64,000 nucleotides of DNA from Streptomyces sp. RPT161 (lineage in GTDB: Bacteria; Actinomycetota; Actinomycetes; Streptomycetales; Streptomycetaceae), in the NCBI RefSeq assembly GCF_027533845.1, contig NZ_JAPZVN010000012.1, forward strand, positions 112,776-176,775. Direction: 5' to 3'. A model generated the notes under the pieces. That model was not told where the DNA came from. It did not search any database and saw nothing but the letters and a program-made list of their open reading frames with translations. This document shows positions 25,768 to 34,412 of the stretch, piece by piece; positions within the stretch are counted from its first letter, which is position 1, and every line of letters begins with the position of its first letter. The position numbers and the translations under genes were made by a program.

Positions 25768-26847
25768 TCAGTACAGGTGCCGGTAGTCAGCCGGCGGCCA
25801 CGCCAGCACCGCGTAGATCTGCACCATCGCCGCCTGCTGCAACGTCTCCGTCTGCGCGCTGCCCTCGAACCGGAACAAGCCCGTCGAGGAGTCGCGGAAC
25901 CGGTTCCACACCGTGTCCCCGTACTCGGCCATCGCATCGCGATAGGTGTGCCCCCCGGCCACCGACTCCAGCAGCAACAGGTTCTTGAAGTAGATCGAGT
26001 TGAAGTACGGCGGCTGTCCCAGCAGCCTGCCGCCGGTGACGAAGTAGGAGTGTGCCGCGCCGGCGATCCGCTGCGCGCGGGCGAGGTACTCCCGGTCGCC
26101 CGTGATCTGGTACAGCAGCGTGTTGACACCCACCGGAACGCCCTGGTTGTACGTCCAGAACGTGGTCTCCACCGTGCCGGTCAGGTTGACGTGGTCCCAG
26201 TACAGCGCGTCGGGGCTGAGCAGATAGCGGTTGGTCCAGTCGTACATCCGGCGGGCCCAGTCGAGGTACGTGGCCTGCCCGGTGATCTGGTGCAGCCGCA
26301 GGCCGAGTTCGGCGCCGGGCATGTTGGAGACGGTGTTGCGGTCCTGGCTCCAGGTCGCCTGGGTCCAGAACACCCCACCGGGGTCGGCGTGCGAGGTGTC
26401 GGAGTCCCAACCGGAGACCACGAGTTGGAAGACCTGCTCGGCTCGGGCCAGCGCCTCGCGGTCACCGTGCATCAGATACCGCTGGACGTCGAGCAGCCCC
26501 ACCCATTCGTTGTCATCGTAGAAGAAGTCACCCCCGCCGCCGTACGGCGGCACCGGGTAGGAGGCGTACCCGGGCTTGCCGGTGGTGCCGCCGGACGCCT
26601 TCCAGTACCGCTGCTGGCCGACCGCCCGCGCCGCGAGGTCCGGCAGATAGCCCTCGCCCTGTTGACCGGGCATGCCGGTCAGGTCCAACGTGGCGGTGTG
26701 CGCCTGGGAGAACGGCCACTCGTAGGAGTAGGCGTTGTCACCGGAGACGACGGGATACCGCTCGTGGTAAAGACCGGAGCCGTCGCCCACGGCGAGGTAC
26801 TTCTGCAACGCCTGGTAGGAGGCGGCGGCACGGGCTGCTGCGCTCAT
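25768..26847 (-). CDS. Glycoside hydrolase family 76 (alpha-1,6-mannanase-like)
   Basis: 359 aa from ATG 26847, with GGGAGGA upstream. The catalytic Asp pair Asp111-Asp112 lies in FFYDDNEWVGL, the GH76 hallmark, within an (alpha/alpha)6 fold seen as repeated aromatic helices (YLDWARRMYDWTNRYL). GH76 enzymes cut alpha-1,6-mannan backbones. No signal peptide is evident, so it is cytoplasmic or exported by another route. It stands alone; no mannan transporter is near. Confidence 0.87.
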   Translation of the reverse strand: MSAAARAAASYQALQKYLAVGDGSGLYHERYPVVSGDNAYSYEWPFSQAHTATLDLTGMPGQQGEGYLPDLAARAVGQQRYWKASGGTTGKPGYASYPVPPYGGGGDFFYDDNEWVGLLDVQRYLMHGDREALARAEQVFQLVVSGWDSDTSHADPGGVFWTQATWSQDRNTVSNMPGAELGLRLHQITGQATYLDWARRMYDWTNRYLLSPDALYWDHVNLTGTVETTFWTYNQGVPVGVNTLLYQITGDREYLARAQRIAGAAHSYFVTGGRLLGQPPYFNSIYFKNLLLLESVAGGHTYRDAMAEYGDTVWNRFRDSSTGLFRFEGSAQTETLQQAAMVQIYAVLAWPPADYRHLY

Positions 26848-27019
26848 CGGGGCGTCCTCCCTGGGGACGGGTGCGGATGCCGGAGCAGCCGCACGCCTTC
26901 TGTGAGGCCGCGTCAAGGCTAGCGGAAGCGCGCCCCGGCGGCCCTGGTTCCGCCGCCGATTGCGCGGCCACCGGGCGCGCCGCAGGCTGGGAGCGGGAGT
27001 GACACGGAGGGCGGAGACG

Positions 27020-28270
27020 ATGGAGCGGACCGCGTGTTGTGTGGTCGGTGGCGGCCCCGCGGGCATGGTGCTCGGCCTGCTGCTGGCCAGGTCCGGGGTG
27101 GATGTCACGGTGCTGGAGAAGCACGGGGACTTCCTGCGCGACTTCCGCGGTGACACCGTGCACCCGTCCACCCTGTCGCTGCTGGACGACCTGGGCCTGG
27201 CCGAGCGGTTCGCCGAGCTGCCGCAGCGGCGGGTGAGCACCGTGCAGTTGCCGATCGGACCGGGGGGCGAGCTGTTCACCGTCGGGGACATCAGCTCGCT
27301 GCGCGGGAAGTACAACTACGTGGCGATGGTGCCGCAGTGGGACCTGCTGAACCTGCTGGCCGACGAGGCCCGGCGCGAGCCGACGTTCCGGCTGCGCATG
27401 GACACCGCGGCCACCGGGTTCCGGTACGAGCGCGGCCGGGTCGCCGGGGTGCGCTACCGCACCACGGACGGCCGCACCGGCGAGCTGGCGGCCACCCTCA
27501 CGGTGGCCTGCGACGGCCGTGGCTCGCTGGCCAGGGACCTGCCCGAGCTGGGGCTGCGGCGGTTCCGCTGCCCGATGGACGCCTGGTGGTTCCGGCTGCC
27601 CCGCCGGGCGGGCGACCCGCGCGGGCTGGTCGGCACCTTGGGGGAGCGGTTCCTGGTCGCCATGATCGACCGTGGCGAGTACTGGCAGTGCGCGACGCTG
27701 ATCCCCAAGGGCACCGACGTCCAGCGGCGGGCCGCCGGTCTTGAGACGTTCCGCTCCCAGTTCGCCGCGGCCGCGCCGTGGATGGCCGACCGGGTGGCGG
27801 CGCTGGGTTCGTGGGACGAGGTGAAGCTGCTGGACGTGCGGCTCGACCGGCTGCGGCACTGGTACCGGCCGGGGCTGTTGTGCATCGGCGACGCCGCGCA
27901 CGCGATGTCGCCGGTTTTCGGGATCGGCATCAACCTCGCCGTGCAGGACGCCGTCGCCGCCGCCCGCCATCTGGCCGGGCCGCTGCGCGCGGGCACCGTC
28001 GGGCCGGGGGACGTACGGCGGGTGCAGCGCCGCCGGTGGCCGACGGCGGCGGCGACCCAGGCGTTGCAGCGGATCGCCCACGCCAGGGTCATCGGACCGC
28101 TGCTCGCCGGTCGTTCGCCAGGTGCCGACCGGGACCGGCCGCCGCGACTGGTCCAAGTGCTCACCGCCGCCCCGTGGTTGAAGCGGGCCCCCGCGTACTT
28201 CTTCGCCTACGGCGCGCTGCGTGAGCGGCCCCCCGCGGCCGCGTCGGACCGGTCGCCGGTCAGTCGCTGA
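27020..28270 (+). CDS. FAD-dependent monooxygenase/oxidoreductase (PHBH-like)
   Basis: 416 aa from ATG 27020, with GGAGAC upstream. VVGGGPAGMVLGLLLARSG is the dinucleotide-binding motif. A DG-type motif occurs at TVACDGRGSLARD, and CIGDAAHAMSPVFGIGIN is the second FAD motif of the p-hydroxybenzoate hydroxylase class. It would hydroxylate or oxidise a small substrate with NAD(P)H and O2. Neighbours give no hint of the substrate. The 3' end overlaps the convergent YchJ gene by 11 nt. Confidence 0.87.
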   Translation: MERTACCVVGGGPAGMVLGLLLARSGVDVTVLEKHGDFLRDFRGDTVHPSTLSLLDDLGLAERFAELPQRRVSTVQLPIGPGGELFTVGDISSLRGKYNYVAMVPQWDLLNLLADEARREPTFRLRMDTAATGFRYERGRVAGVRYRTTDGRTGELAATLTVACDGRGSLARDLPELGLRRFRCPMDAWWFRLPRRAGDPRGLVGTLGERFLVAMIDRGEYWQCATLIPKGTDVQRRAAGLETFRSQFAAAAPWMADRVAALGSWDEVKLLDVRLDRLRHWYRPGLLCIGDAAHAMSPVFGIGINLAVQDAVAAARHLAGPLRAGTVGPGDVRRVQRRRWPTAAATQALQRIAHARVIGPLLAGRSPGADRDRPPRLVQVLTAAPWLKRAPAYFFAYGALRERPPAAASDRSPVSR

Positions 28271-28676
28271 CGACGCCGTCCAGGTACACCCAGTCACCGC
28301 CGTGCCGGACGAAGCGGCTGTTCTCGTGCAGCTCGCCCGCCCGGCCGCGGTCGGTGTAGTGGGCGCGGAACTCCACCGTGGCCTCGGTGTGGAACGCGCT
28401 GCCCCCGGTGCCGCCGAGGACCTCCAGCCGCTCCCAGCGCAGCCCAGGGTCGAAGTCCACCCGGGGCGGCCTGGTGTCGGGGTGCCAGCTGCGCAGCAGA
28501 TACGCCTCGTCCCGCACGGCGAAGGCGCTGTACCGGGATCGCATCAGCTGCTCCGCGGTCCCCGCCCGGGCCGTGCCGCGGTGCAGTCGCCCGCAGCAGT
28601 CCTGGTAGGCCGAGGGCAGTCCGCACGGGCAAGGTGCTCCGGCCGGGCGGCCGGATGGCGGCGTGTGTCGGGACAT
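28260..28676 (-). CDS. YchJ/UPF0225 family SEC-C motif protein
   Basis: 138 aa. The N-terminal CPCGLPSAYQDCCG is a SEC-C zinc motif. The rest matches the YchJ NTF2-like domain, with EQLMRSRYSAFAVRDEAYLLRSW and ATVEFRAHY. The family is widespread, with no defined biochemical role. A second CPxC-type SEC-C motif at the C-terminus, seen in some members, is absent. Confidence 0.88.
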   Translation of the reverse strand: MSRHTPPSGRPAGAPCPCGLPSAYQDCCGRLHRGTARAGTAEQLMRSRYSAFAVRDEAYLLRSWHPDTRPPRVDFDPGLRWERLEVLGGTGGSAFHTEATVEFRAHYTDRGRAGELHENSRFVRHGGDWVYLDGVVSD

Positions 28677-28733
28677 GGCTCCACGGTGACTGTGCGTACG
28701 GTCTGGTGCGTGCCCAAGCGTAGGGCACCCCGG

Positions 28734-29351
28734 TCAGCCGTTGACCGCCCGCAGGGCGCGCGCGGTGGCCCGGGCCGCCGCACGCTCGTGGCGCCGCGCC
28801 AGGAAGCGGCGGATGCGGGAGACCGCGAACGCCACCAGCACCAGCCCGCCCACCAGTAGCGCCGCCGCGATCAAGGCCGCCGCCCAGGGATGGAAGATCG
28901 CCAGCGTGACCAGCCCGGCGACCGCGAGGTCCTCCAGCAGACTGATCGCGATGTTGCTGGCCGGCTCCGGAGAGGTGTTCACCGCCATCCGCAGCGACGC
29001 CTTGATCGCGTGGCTGGCCAGCGCGCTCACCCCACCCAGCGCACCGGCCGCCACCTCGCCGAGCGATCCGGGGTGATGGCCGGCGAGCAGCGCGGCGACC
29101 GTGGCCCCGGCGATGGGCCGGATGAACGTGTGGATGCCGTCCCAGACGGTGTCCACGTAAGGGATCTTGTCGAAGACCGCCTCGCACACGAACAGCACAC
29201 TCGCCGCGATCATCACATCGGTGCGCTCCAGCACCGGCGGAACGGCGGTCGCGCCGCCGAACCGCCCGAACAGCCCGAGCAGCATGACCACACCGTAGGC
29301 ATTGATCCCACTGGCCCAGCCGCTGGTGAAGACCAACGGAACTATCGTCAT
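28734..29351 (-). CDS. DUF4126 membrane protein
   Basis: 205 aa from ATG 29351. Five or so hydrophobic segments are visible; the first, GWASGINAYGVVMLLGL, is typical of DUF4126, and DKIPYVDTVWDGIHTFIRP is the conserved loop. The C-terminal 40 residues are Arg/Ala rich. Function is unknown. It follows soxG by 59 nt on the same strand and may be the last gene of that operon, though it has no obvious catabolic role. Confidence 0.82.
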   Translation of the reverse strand: MTIVPLVFTSGWASGINAYGVVMLLGLFGRFGGATAVPPVLERTDVMIAASVLFVCEAVFDKIPYVDTVWDGIHTFIRPIAGATVAALLAGHHPGSLGEVAAGALGGVSALASHAIKASLRMAVNTSPEPASNIAISLLEDLAVAGLVTLAIFHPWAAALIAAALLVGGLVLVAFAVSRIRRFLARRHERAAARATARALRAVNG

Positions 29352-29410
29352 CTCGCCTTCCCGAGGAGGTCCACGGGCCGCGACCACCGCGCGTCCCGGG
29401 TCCAAATATC

Positions 29411-30016
29411 TCAGGACGGTGGTTCGGCGTACTCCACGGCCGCGTCCAGCAGCCATTCGGCCAGGTATCCGGCGAACGAGGAGCGCACCAACAGCCAGAA
29501 CCCGGGCCGCCGTTCGTCGCGCGCGGCCAGCACGACCTGGGCGCGGGCCAGCAGGGTCTGGGCGCAGCGGCCGGGCCCGAAGGACCTGGGGTGCAGATCG
29601 AGCGACGTGCCGTGTGCCAGCAGGTCGCGGCTGCGCGGACCCGCGACCAGCAGTGCGGTGCGCTGCGCCGACACGTCGGTGACCGCCGCGTGCGTCCCGC
29701 CGACCGCACCCCGCAGCCGCGCCTCCAGCCCGCTCGCGGTGCCGGGCGGACCCACCACCAGCCATTCGTCGGGCCCCAGCCACAGCGCGGCCAGCCCGCC
29801 GCCGCGCACCATGGTGTTGGGGGCCACCGGCAGCGGGATGCCCAGCGCGAGCCGCACCGCGTCCGCCGCCGGGCCCTTGGCGTCCAGCCGTACGTTCACC
29901 TGGGTCAGGAACGGCAGCTCGGCCAGCCGCACCGCCCCGCCCGAAGCACGGGTGGCGGCCGCGAGACGGGCGGCGAAACCGCCCAACGGGCTGTGCTTCT
30001 CGACGTGTTCAACCAT
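29411..30016 (-). CDS. soxG: Sarcosine oxidase gamma subunit
   Basis: 201 aa from ATG 30016. KHSPLGGF is the conserved SoxG N-terminus, and LGPDEWLVVGPP plus DVSAQRTALLVAGPRSRDLL match GcvT-like folds of this subunit. It overlaps the soxA end by 8 nt. The gamma subunit completes the heterotetramer that oxidises sarcosine to glycine and passes the one-carbon unit to tetrahydrofolate. Order soxB-D-A-G is the canonical one. Confidence 0.9.
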   Translation of the reverse strand: MVEHVEKHSPLGGFAARLAAATRASGGAVRLAELPFLTQVNVRLDAKGPAADAVRLALGIPLPVAPNTMVRGGGLAALWLGPDEWLVVGPPGTASGLEARLRGAVGGTHAAVTDVSAQRTALLVAGPRSRDLLAHGTSLDLHPRSFGPGRCAQTLLARAQVVLAARDERRPGFWLLVRSSFAGYLAEWLLDAAVEYAEPPS

Positions 30017-32849
30017 CCCGGCGGGTCCCCTCCGGATCGTAGAGGACGGGGTCGGCGACCGTGACCGGGACCAACTCGCCGCCCACCGGTGCGTACAGCC
30101 GCTCGCCGATCCGCCGGCGGCCGGAGCGCACCAGGGCCAGCGCGAAGGTCCGGCCGAGGGCGGCGCTGCGGTAACTGGAGGTGACATGGCCCTCCATGGG
30201 CACCGGGGGCCTCGCAAGCCGATCGGTGGCGATGAGCTGGGTGCCTTCGGGCAGCAGCACGTCGGGTGGCGGCAGCAGGGCCACCAGCTGCTTGCGGTCG
30301 GGCCGGCTGGTGTCGGCGCGGGAGTGCGAGCGCTTGCCGACGAAGTCCCGCTTCTTCTTCGACACCACCCATCCCATGCCCAGGTCCTGCGGGGTCACCG
30401 TGCCGTCGGTGTCCTGCCCGACGATCGGATACCCCTTCTCGGCGCGCAGCACATGCATGGTCTCGGTTCCGTACGGGGTGATGCCCAGTGGTCTGCCCGC
30501 CGTGTGCAGCGCCTCCCACAGCGCGGTGGCGTACCAGGACGCCACGTTGATCTCGTAGGCCAGCTCGCCGGAGAAGCTGATCCGGCACACCCTGGCCGGT
30601 ATCCCGGCCACGGTCGCGTCCCGCCAGGCCATGAACGGGAAGTCCGGAGCGCCCACGGCGAGTTGCGGCGCGATCGCGGCCAGTACCTCGCGGGAACGCG
30701 GGCCGACCAGCGCCACGGTGGCCCACTGGTCGGTCACCGAAGTGCAGTGCACCCGCAGCTCGGGCCACTCCGTCTGCGACCACTCCTCCAGCCAGTCCAG
30801 TACGGCGGCGGCGTTGCCGGTCGTGGTGGTGAGCAGGAAGCGGTCCTCGGCCAGCCGCGCGACGGTGCCGTCGTCGAAGACCATTCCGTCGGCCCGGCAC
30901 ATCACCCCGTACCGGATCATGCCGACCCTCAGCGTGCTCATCATGTTGGTGTAGAGCCTGTCGAGGAACACGCCCGCGTCCGGGCCCTGGACGTCGATCT
31001 TGCCGAGCGTGCCGGCGTCCATCATCGCCACGCCCTCGCGGGCGGCCCGGCATTCACGGGCCACCGCGGCCGCCATGTCCTCGCCGTCCCGCGGGTAGTA
31101 CCAGGGGCGCTTCCACTGGCCCACGTTCTCGAACCGGGCGCCGTGCGCGAGATGCCGGTCGTGCAGCGCGGTCACCCGCACCGGATCGTGCAGCACCCCC
31201 CGGTTCCGCCCGGCCAGCGCGGCGAAGGCGACCGGGGTGTACGGCGGGCGGAACGTCGTGGTGCCCAGCTCGGCCGGATCGACTCCCAGCAGTCGCGCCG
31301 CCACGCCGCTGGTCAGCACGCCGGAGGTCTTGCCCTGGTCATGCGCGGTGCCAGCGGTGGTGTACCGCTTGAGGTGCTCCACCGAGCGCAGCCCGGCACC
31401 GCTGGCCCGGGCCAGGTCGGCGACGGTGACATCGCGTTGCAGGTCCACGAAGGCGCGGTCCAGATTGTCCTGGCCCGGCACCACCCACAACGGCACTGAG
31501 GGCGCGCCGGGTTCGGGCGCCGCGGACGCCTCTGGTGGCGGCAGCGGACGGGCGGCCGTGAACCCCTCGTCCTGCGCCGCCCGGCGTCCCGCCTCGGCGC
31601 CGTCGGCCAGACAGCCCGGCAGCTCGCCCACCCCCCGGGCGGCCCCCGCCACCCGTACCGCCTGACGGCACCCGTCGGGCAGGAACGCGCCGAGCCCCGG
31701 GTCGTACCGCAGTTGACCGCCCGCCTGGCCGAACAGATGGAGTGCGGGATTCCAACCGCCCGACACCAGCAGCAGATCGGCTGCGATCGGCGCCGCTGGC
31801 CCGGTCGGCTCCCCGTCGTGCAGCGGCCGTACGGTCACCCCGGTGAGCTGCCGGTCGCCGGTCGTGCCGATCACCGCGTGCCCGGCCAGCACCTCGATCC
31901 CCGCCCGTGCGGCCCGCTCGGCGGCGGCTCCCGGCCGGGGCCGGGCGTCGGCGACAGCGGCCACGTCCACGCCCGCGGCCGCCAGGTCGAGCGCCGCGTC
32001 GTACGCGCTGTCCCCGGTGGTGAACACCACCGCGCGCCGGCCCGCGACCACCGCGTACCGGTGGAGGTACGCGCGTGCCGCCGCGGCCAGCATGATGCCG
32101 GGGCGGTCGTTGTCCGCGAAGGCGATGGGGCGTTCGTGCGCACCGGTCGCGAGCACCACCCGCCGGGCCCGGATGCGCCAGATCCGCTCCCGCGACAGAT
32201 GCGAAGGGGCCTGTGCGCCAAGGTGGTTGGTGCGCCGCTCCACCGCCAGCAGATGGTTGTCGTCGTAGTGGCCGAAGACGGTGGTACGGCTCAGCACCCG
32301 GGTCTCCGCCGCCGCGGCGAGTTCGGCGGTGGTCCGGGCCACCCAGTCGGGCAGCTCGCCGGTGTCCAACAGGCTGCCGCCGGGCTCCGGTTGCTCATCG
32401 GCGAGGATCACCCGTGCCCCTGTCCTGGCTGCGGCCGCCGCCGCGGCCAGCCCGGCCGGGCCGCCGCCGACCACCAGCACGTCGCAGTGCGCGTGCACCG
32501 CGTCATAGCGCGCCGGGTCGGGCTCGTCGGCGAGCCGCCCCTGCCCCGGCAGTCCGCTCGCCACCAGGCCGTCGTACAGCTCGACGGTGGTCGCCGTGAG
32601 CATCGGCTCGGGGAAGGGCGCCTCGATCTGCACGATCGCGTTCGGTTCCGCACTGCCCGCCGTGAACACCCCGCGCGGACGGCCCAGTTTGACGCTGCGC
32701 GCGGTCCGCCGCACCCCGGCGGCCAGCAGCGCGGAGGCCAGGGTGTCGCCGCGGTAGCCCTGGTACTCGATGCCGTCGAACCGGAAGGACAGCGGCTCGT
32801 CGCGGCGGATCCGGCCGCCGGCGGGCAACCGGAACGGCTGCGCGGTCAT
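30009..32849 (-). CDS. soxA: Sarcosine oxidase alpha subunit
   Basis: 946 aa, close to the usual ~965. The N-terminal region has FDGIEYQGYRGDTLASALLA, the 2Fe-2S-fold-like domain without its cysteines. VLVVGGGPAGLAAAAAA binds the dinucleotide; HERPIAFADNDRPG is characteristic of SoxA. The C-terminal ~370 residues are the GcvT-like tetrahydrofolate domain (DAGTLGKIDVQGPDAGVFLDRL, GPRSREVL, FMAWRDATVAG). The subunit carries NAD+ and, with SoxB, sits at the bound FMN. It overlaps soxD by ATGA. Confidence 0.95.
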   Translation of the reverse strand: MTAQPFRLPAGGRIRRDEPLSFRFDGIEYQGYRGDTLASALLAAGVRRTARSVKLGRPRGVFTAGSAEPNAIVQIEAPFPEPMLTATTVELYDGLVASGLPGQGRLADEPDPARYDAVHAHCDVLVVGGGPAGLAAAAAAARTGARVILADEQPEPGGSLLDTGELPDWVARTTAELAAAAETRVLSRTTVFGHYDDNHLLAVERRTNHLGAQAPSHLSRERIWRIRARRVVLATGAHERPIAFADNDRPGIMLAAAARAYLHRYAVVAGRRAVVFTTGDSAYDAALDLAAAGVDVAAVADARPRPGAAAERAARAGIEVLAGHAVIGTTGDRQLTGVTVRPLHDGEPTGPAAPIAADLLLVSGGWNPALHLFGQAGGQLRYDPGLGAFLPDGCRQAVRVAGAARGVGELPGCLADGAEAGRRAAQDEGFTAARPLPPPEASAAPEPGAPSVPLWVVPGQDNLDRAFVDLQRDVTVADLARASGAGLRSVEHLKRYTTAGTAHDQGKTSGVLTSGVAARLLGVDPAELGTTTFRPPYTPVAFAALAGRNRGVLHDPVRVTALHDRHLAHGARFENVGQWKRPWYYPRDGEDMAAAVARECRAAREGVAMMDAGTLGKIDVQGPDAGVFLDRLYTNMMSTLRVGMIRYGVMCRADGMVFDDGTVARLAEDRFLLTTTTGNAAAVLDWLEEWSQTEWPELRVHCTSVTDQWATVALVGPRSREVLAAIAPQLAVGAPDFPFMAWRDATVAGIPARVCRISFSGELAYEINVASWYATALWEALHTAGRPLGITPYGTETMHVLRAEKGYPIVGQDTDGTVTPQDLGMGWVVSKKKRDFVGKRSHSRADTSRPDRKQLVALLPPPDVLLPEGTQLIATDRLARPPVPMEGHVTSSYRSAALGRTFALALVRSGRRRIGERLYAPVGGELVPVTVADPVLYDPEGTRRDG

Positions 32850-33124
32850 CCGGTCACCGGCCTCGGCTCACCGACCCGGTAGACGGCGAGGACCTCGTTG
32901 GTCGCCGTGTTCCGGACCGCGTTGAACCAGCGGCGGCAGCCCGCGGAATGGCACCACCGCTCGGCGTGCGGTCCCTTGGGGTTGTCGCGGAAGAACAGAT
33001 AGCGCGCCCACTCCCGGTCGGACAGCGCCGCCGGATCCTGCGGGTACGGGACGTGCGCCTGGCCGCCGTAGCCGAACTCGGCCTCGTCGCGCGGCCCGCA
33101 CCAGGGGCAGGGGATGAGCAGCAT
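32846..33124 (-). CDS. soxD: Sarcosine oxidase delta subunit
   Basis: 92 aa from ATG 33124. CPWCGPRDEAEFGYGGQAHV and, later, WCHSAGCRRWF are the zinc-binding Cys and His residues of SoxD. The length is standard. It lies between soxB (55 nt downstream of it) and soxA (4-nt overlap). Confidence 0.94.
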   Translation of the reverse strand: MLLIPCPWCGPRDEAEFGYGGQAHVPYPQDPAALSDREWARYLFFRDNPKGPHAERWCHSAGCRRWFNAVRNTATNEVLAVYRVGEPRPVTG

Positions 33125-33179
33125 CGTCGGGCTCCTCTTGTTGTCCTTCGCTCGCCTGCGGGCGGGGCCGTCGGCGCGC

Positions 33180-34412
33180 TCAGTGGGCGACCGCCGCCGC
33201 GCCGTGCTCGTCCACGAGCGCGCCGGTGGTGAAGCGGTCAAGGTGGAACGGCCTGGCCAGCGGATGGGGTTCGTCGTACGCGATGGTGTGCGCGAGGACC
33301 GAGCCGACCCCGGGCGTGGCCTTGAAACCACCCGTCCCCCAACCGCAGTTGAGGTACAGCCGGTCCACCGGCGTGCGCCCGATGATCGGTGAGGCGTCCG
33401 GGGTCACATCCACGATCCCGCCCCAGGTGCGCAGCACATGGGCGCGCGCGAACACCGGGAACAGCTCCAGGGCGGCGGCCATCTGGTCCGCGATGATGTG
33501 GAACGCGCCGCGCTGGGTGTAGGCGGGGTAGGCGTCGATCCCGGCGCCCATCACCAACTCGCCCTTGTGCGCCTGGCTGACGTACACGTGCACCGCGTTG
33601 GACATCACCACCGTGGGATGGACGGGTTCCAGGAGTTCGGAGACGAGCGCCTGCAACGGGTGGCTTTGCAGCGGCAGTTCGACACCGGCCATGGCGGCCA
33701 GCACCGAGGAGTGGCCGGCCGCGCACAGCGCGACCCTGTCCGCCGCGATCGGGCCCAGCGAGGTGCGCACCCCGGTCGCCCGGCCGCCGCGCACCTCGAT
33801 GCCGGTGACCTCGCAGTTCTGGATGAGGTCGATCCCGGCCGCGTCGGCGGAGCGGGCCAGTCCCCAGGCGACGTGGTCGTGCTTGGCGATGCCCGCGCGT
33901 GGCTGGTACGTGGCGCCCAGCACCGGATGGCGGGTGTCCGGCGCGGTGTTGATGATCGGGCAGACCTCCCTGACCTGGTCCGGGTCGAGCCACTGCGCGT
34001 CCACGCCGTTCAGCCGGTTGGCCTCGACCCGGCGCATCCCGTCCCGGACGTCCTGGAGGCTGTGCGCCAGGTTGAGCACACCGCGCTGGGAGAACAGCAG
34101 CGGATAGTCCAGTTCCTCCTCCAGCCCCTCCCACAGTTTCAGCGCGTGCTCGTAGATCCCGGCGCTGGCGTCCCACAGGTAGTTGGAGCGGATGATGGTG
34201 GTGTTGCGTGCCATGTTGCCCCCGGCCAGCCAGCCGCGTTCCAGCACCGCCACATCGGTGATGCCGTGGTCGCGGGCGAGGTAGTGCGCGGTGGCCAGGC
34301 CGTGGCCGCCGCCGCCCACGATCACCACCTCGTAGCGCCGCTTGGGGTCGGGGTTGCGCCAGAGCCGGTCGGGGTGTTCGGGCAGCCCAGCGCCCGGGGG
34401 GCGCGGGCTCAT
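33180..34412 (-). CDS. soxB: Sarcosine oxidase beta subunit
   Basis: 410 aa from ATG 34412, whose ATGA overlaps the dimethylglycine-oxidase-like stop. [19 protein letters not shown] binds [20 protein letters not shown] contains the His expected to hold FMN covalently in heterotetrameric sarcosine oxidases. [14 protein letters not shown] is the conserved C-terminal FAD motif. It oxidises sarcosine to an imine, giving glycine and a one-carbon unit, with hydrogen peroxide as by-product. Confidence 0.95.
   Translation of the reverse strand: MSPRPPGAGLPEHPDRLWRNPDPKRRYEVVIVGGGGHGLATAHYLARDHGITDVAVLERGWLAGGNMARNTTIIRSNYLWDASAGIYEHALKLWEGLEEELDYPLLFSQRGVLNLAHSLQDVRDGMRRVEANRLNGVDAQWLDPDQVREVCPIINTAPDTRHPVLGATYQPRAGIAKHDHVAWGLARSADAAGIDLIQNCEVTGIEVRGGRATGVRTSLGPIAADRVALCAAGHSSVLAAMAGVELPLQSHPLQALVSELLEPVHPTVVMSNAVHVYVSQAHKGELVMGAGIDAYPAYTQRGAFHIIADQMAAALELFPVFARAHVLRTWGGIVDVTPDASPIIGRTPVDRLYLNCGWGTGGFKATPGVGSVLAHTIAYDEPHPLARPFHLDRFTTGALVDEHGAAAVAH

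Noticed and set aside
28890..31499. 869-codon plus-strand frame opposite soxA, soxG and DUF4126
   Set aside because: Low-complexity Arg/His/Gln/Gly translation with no motifs; the minus strand encodes well-conserved enzymes throughout.
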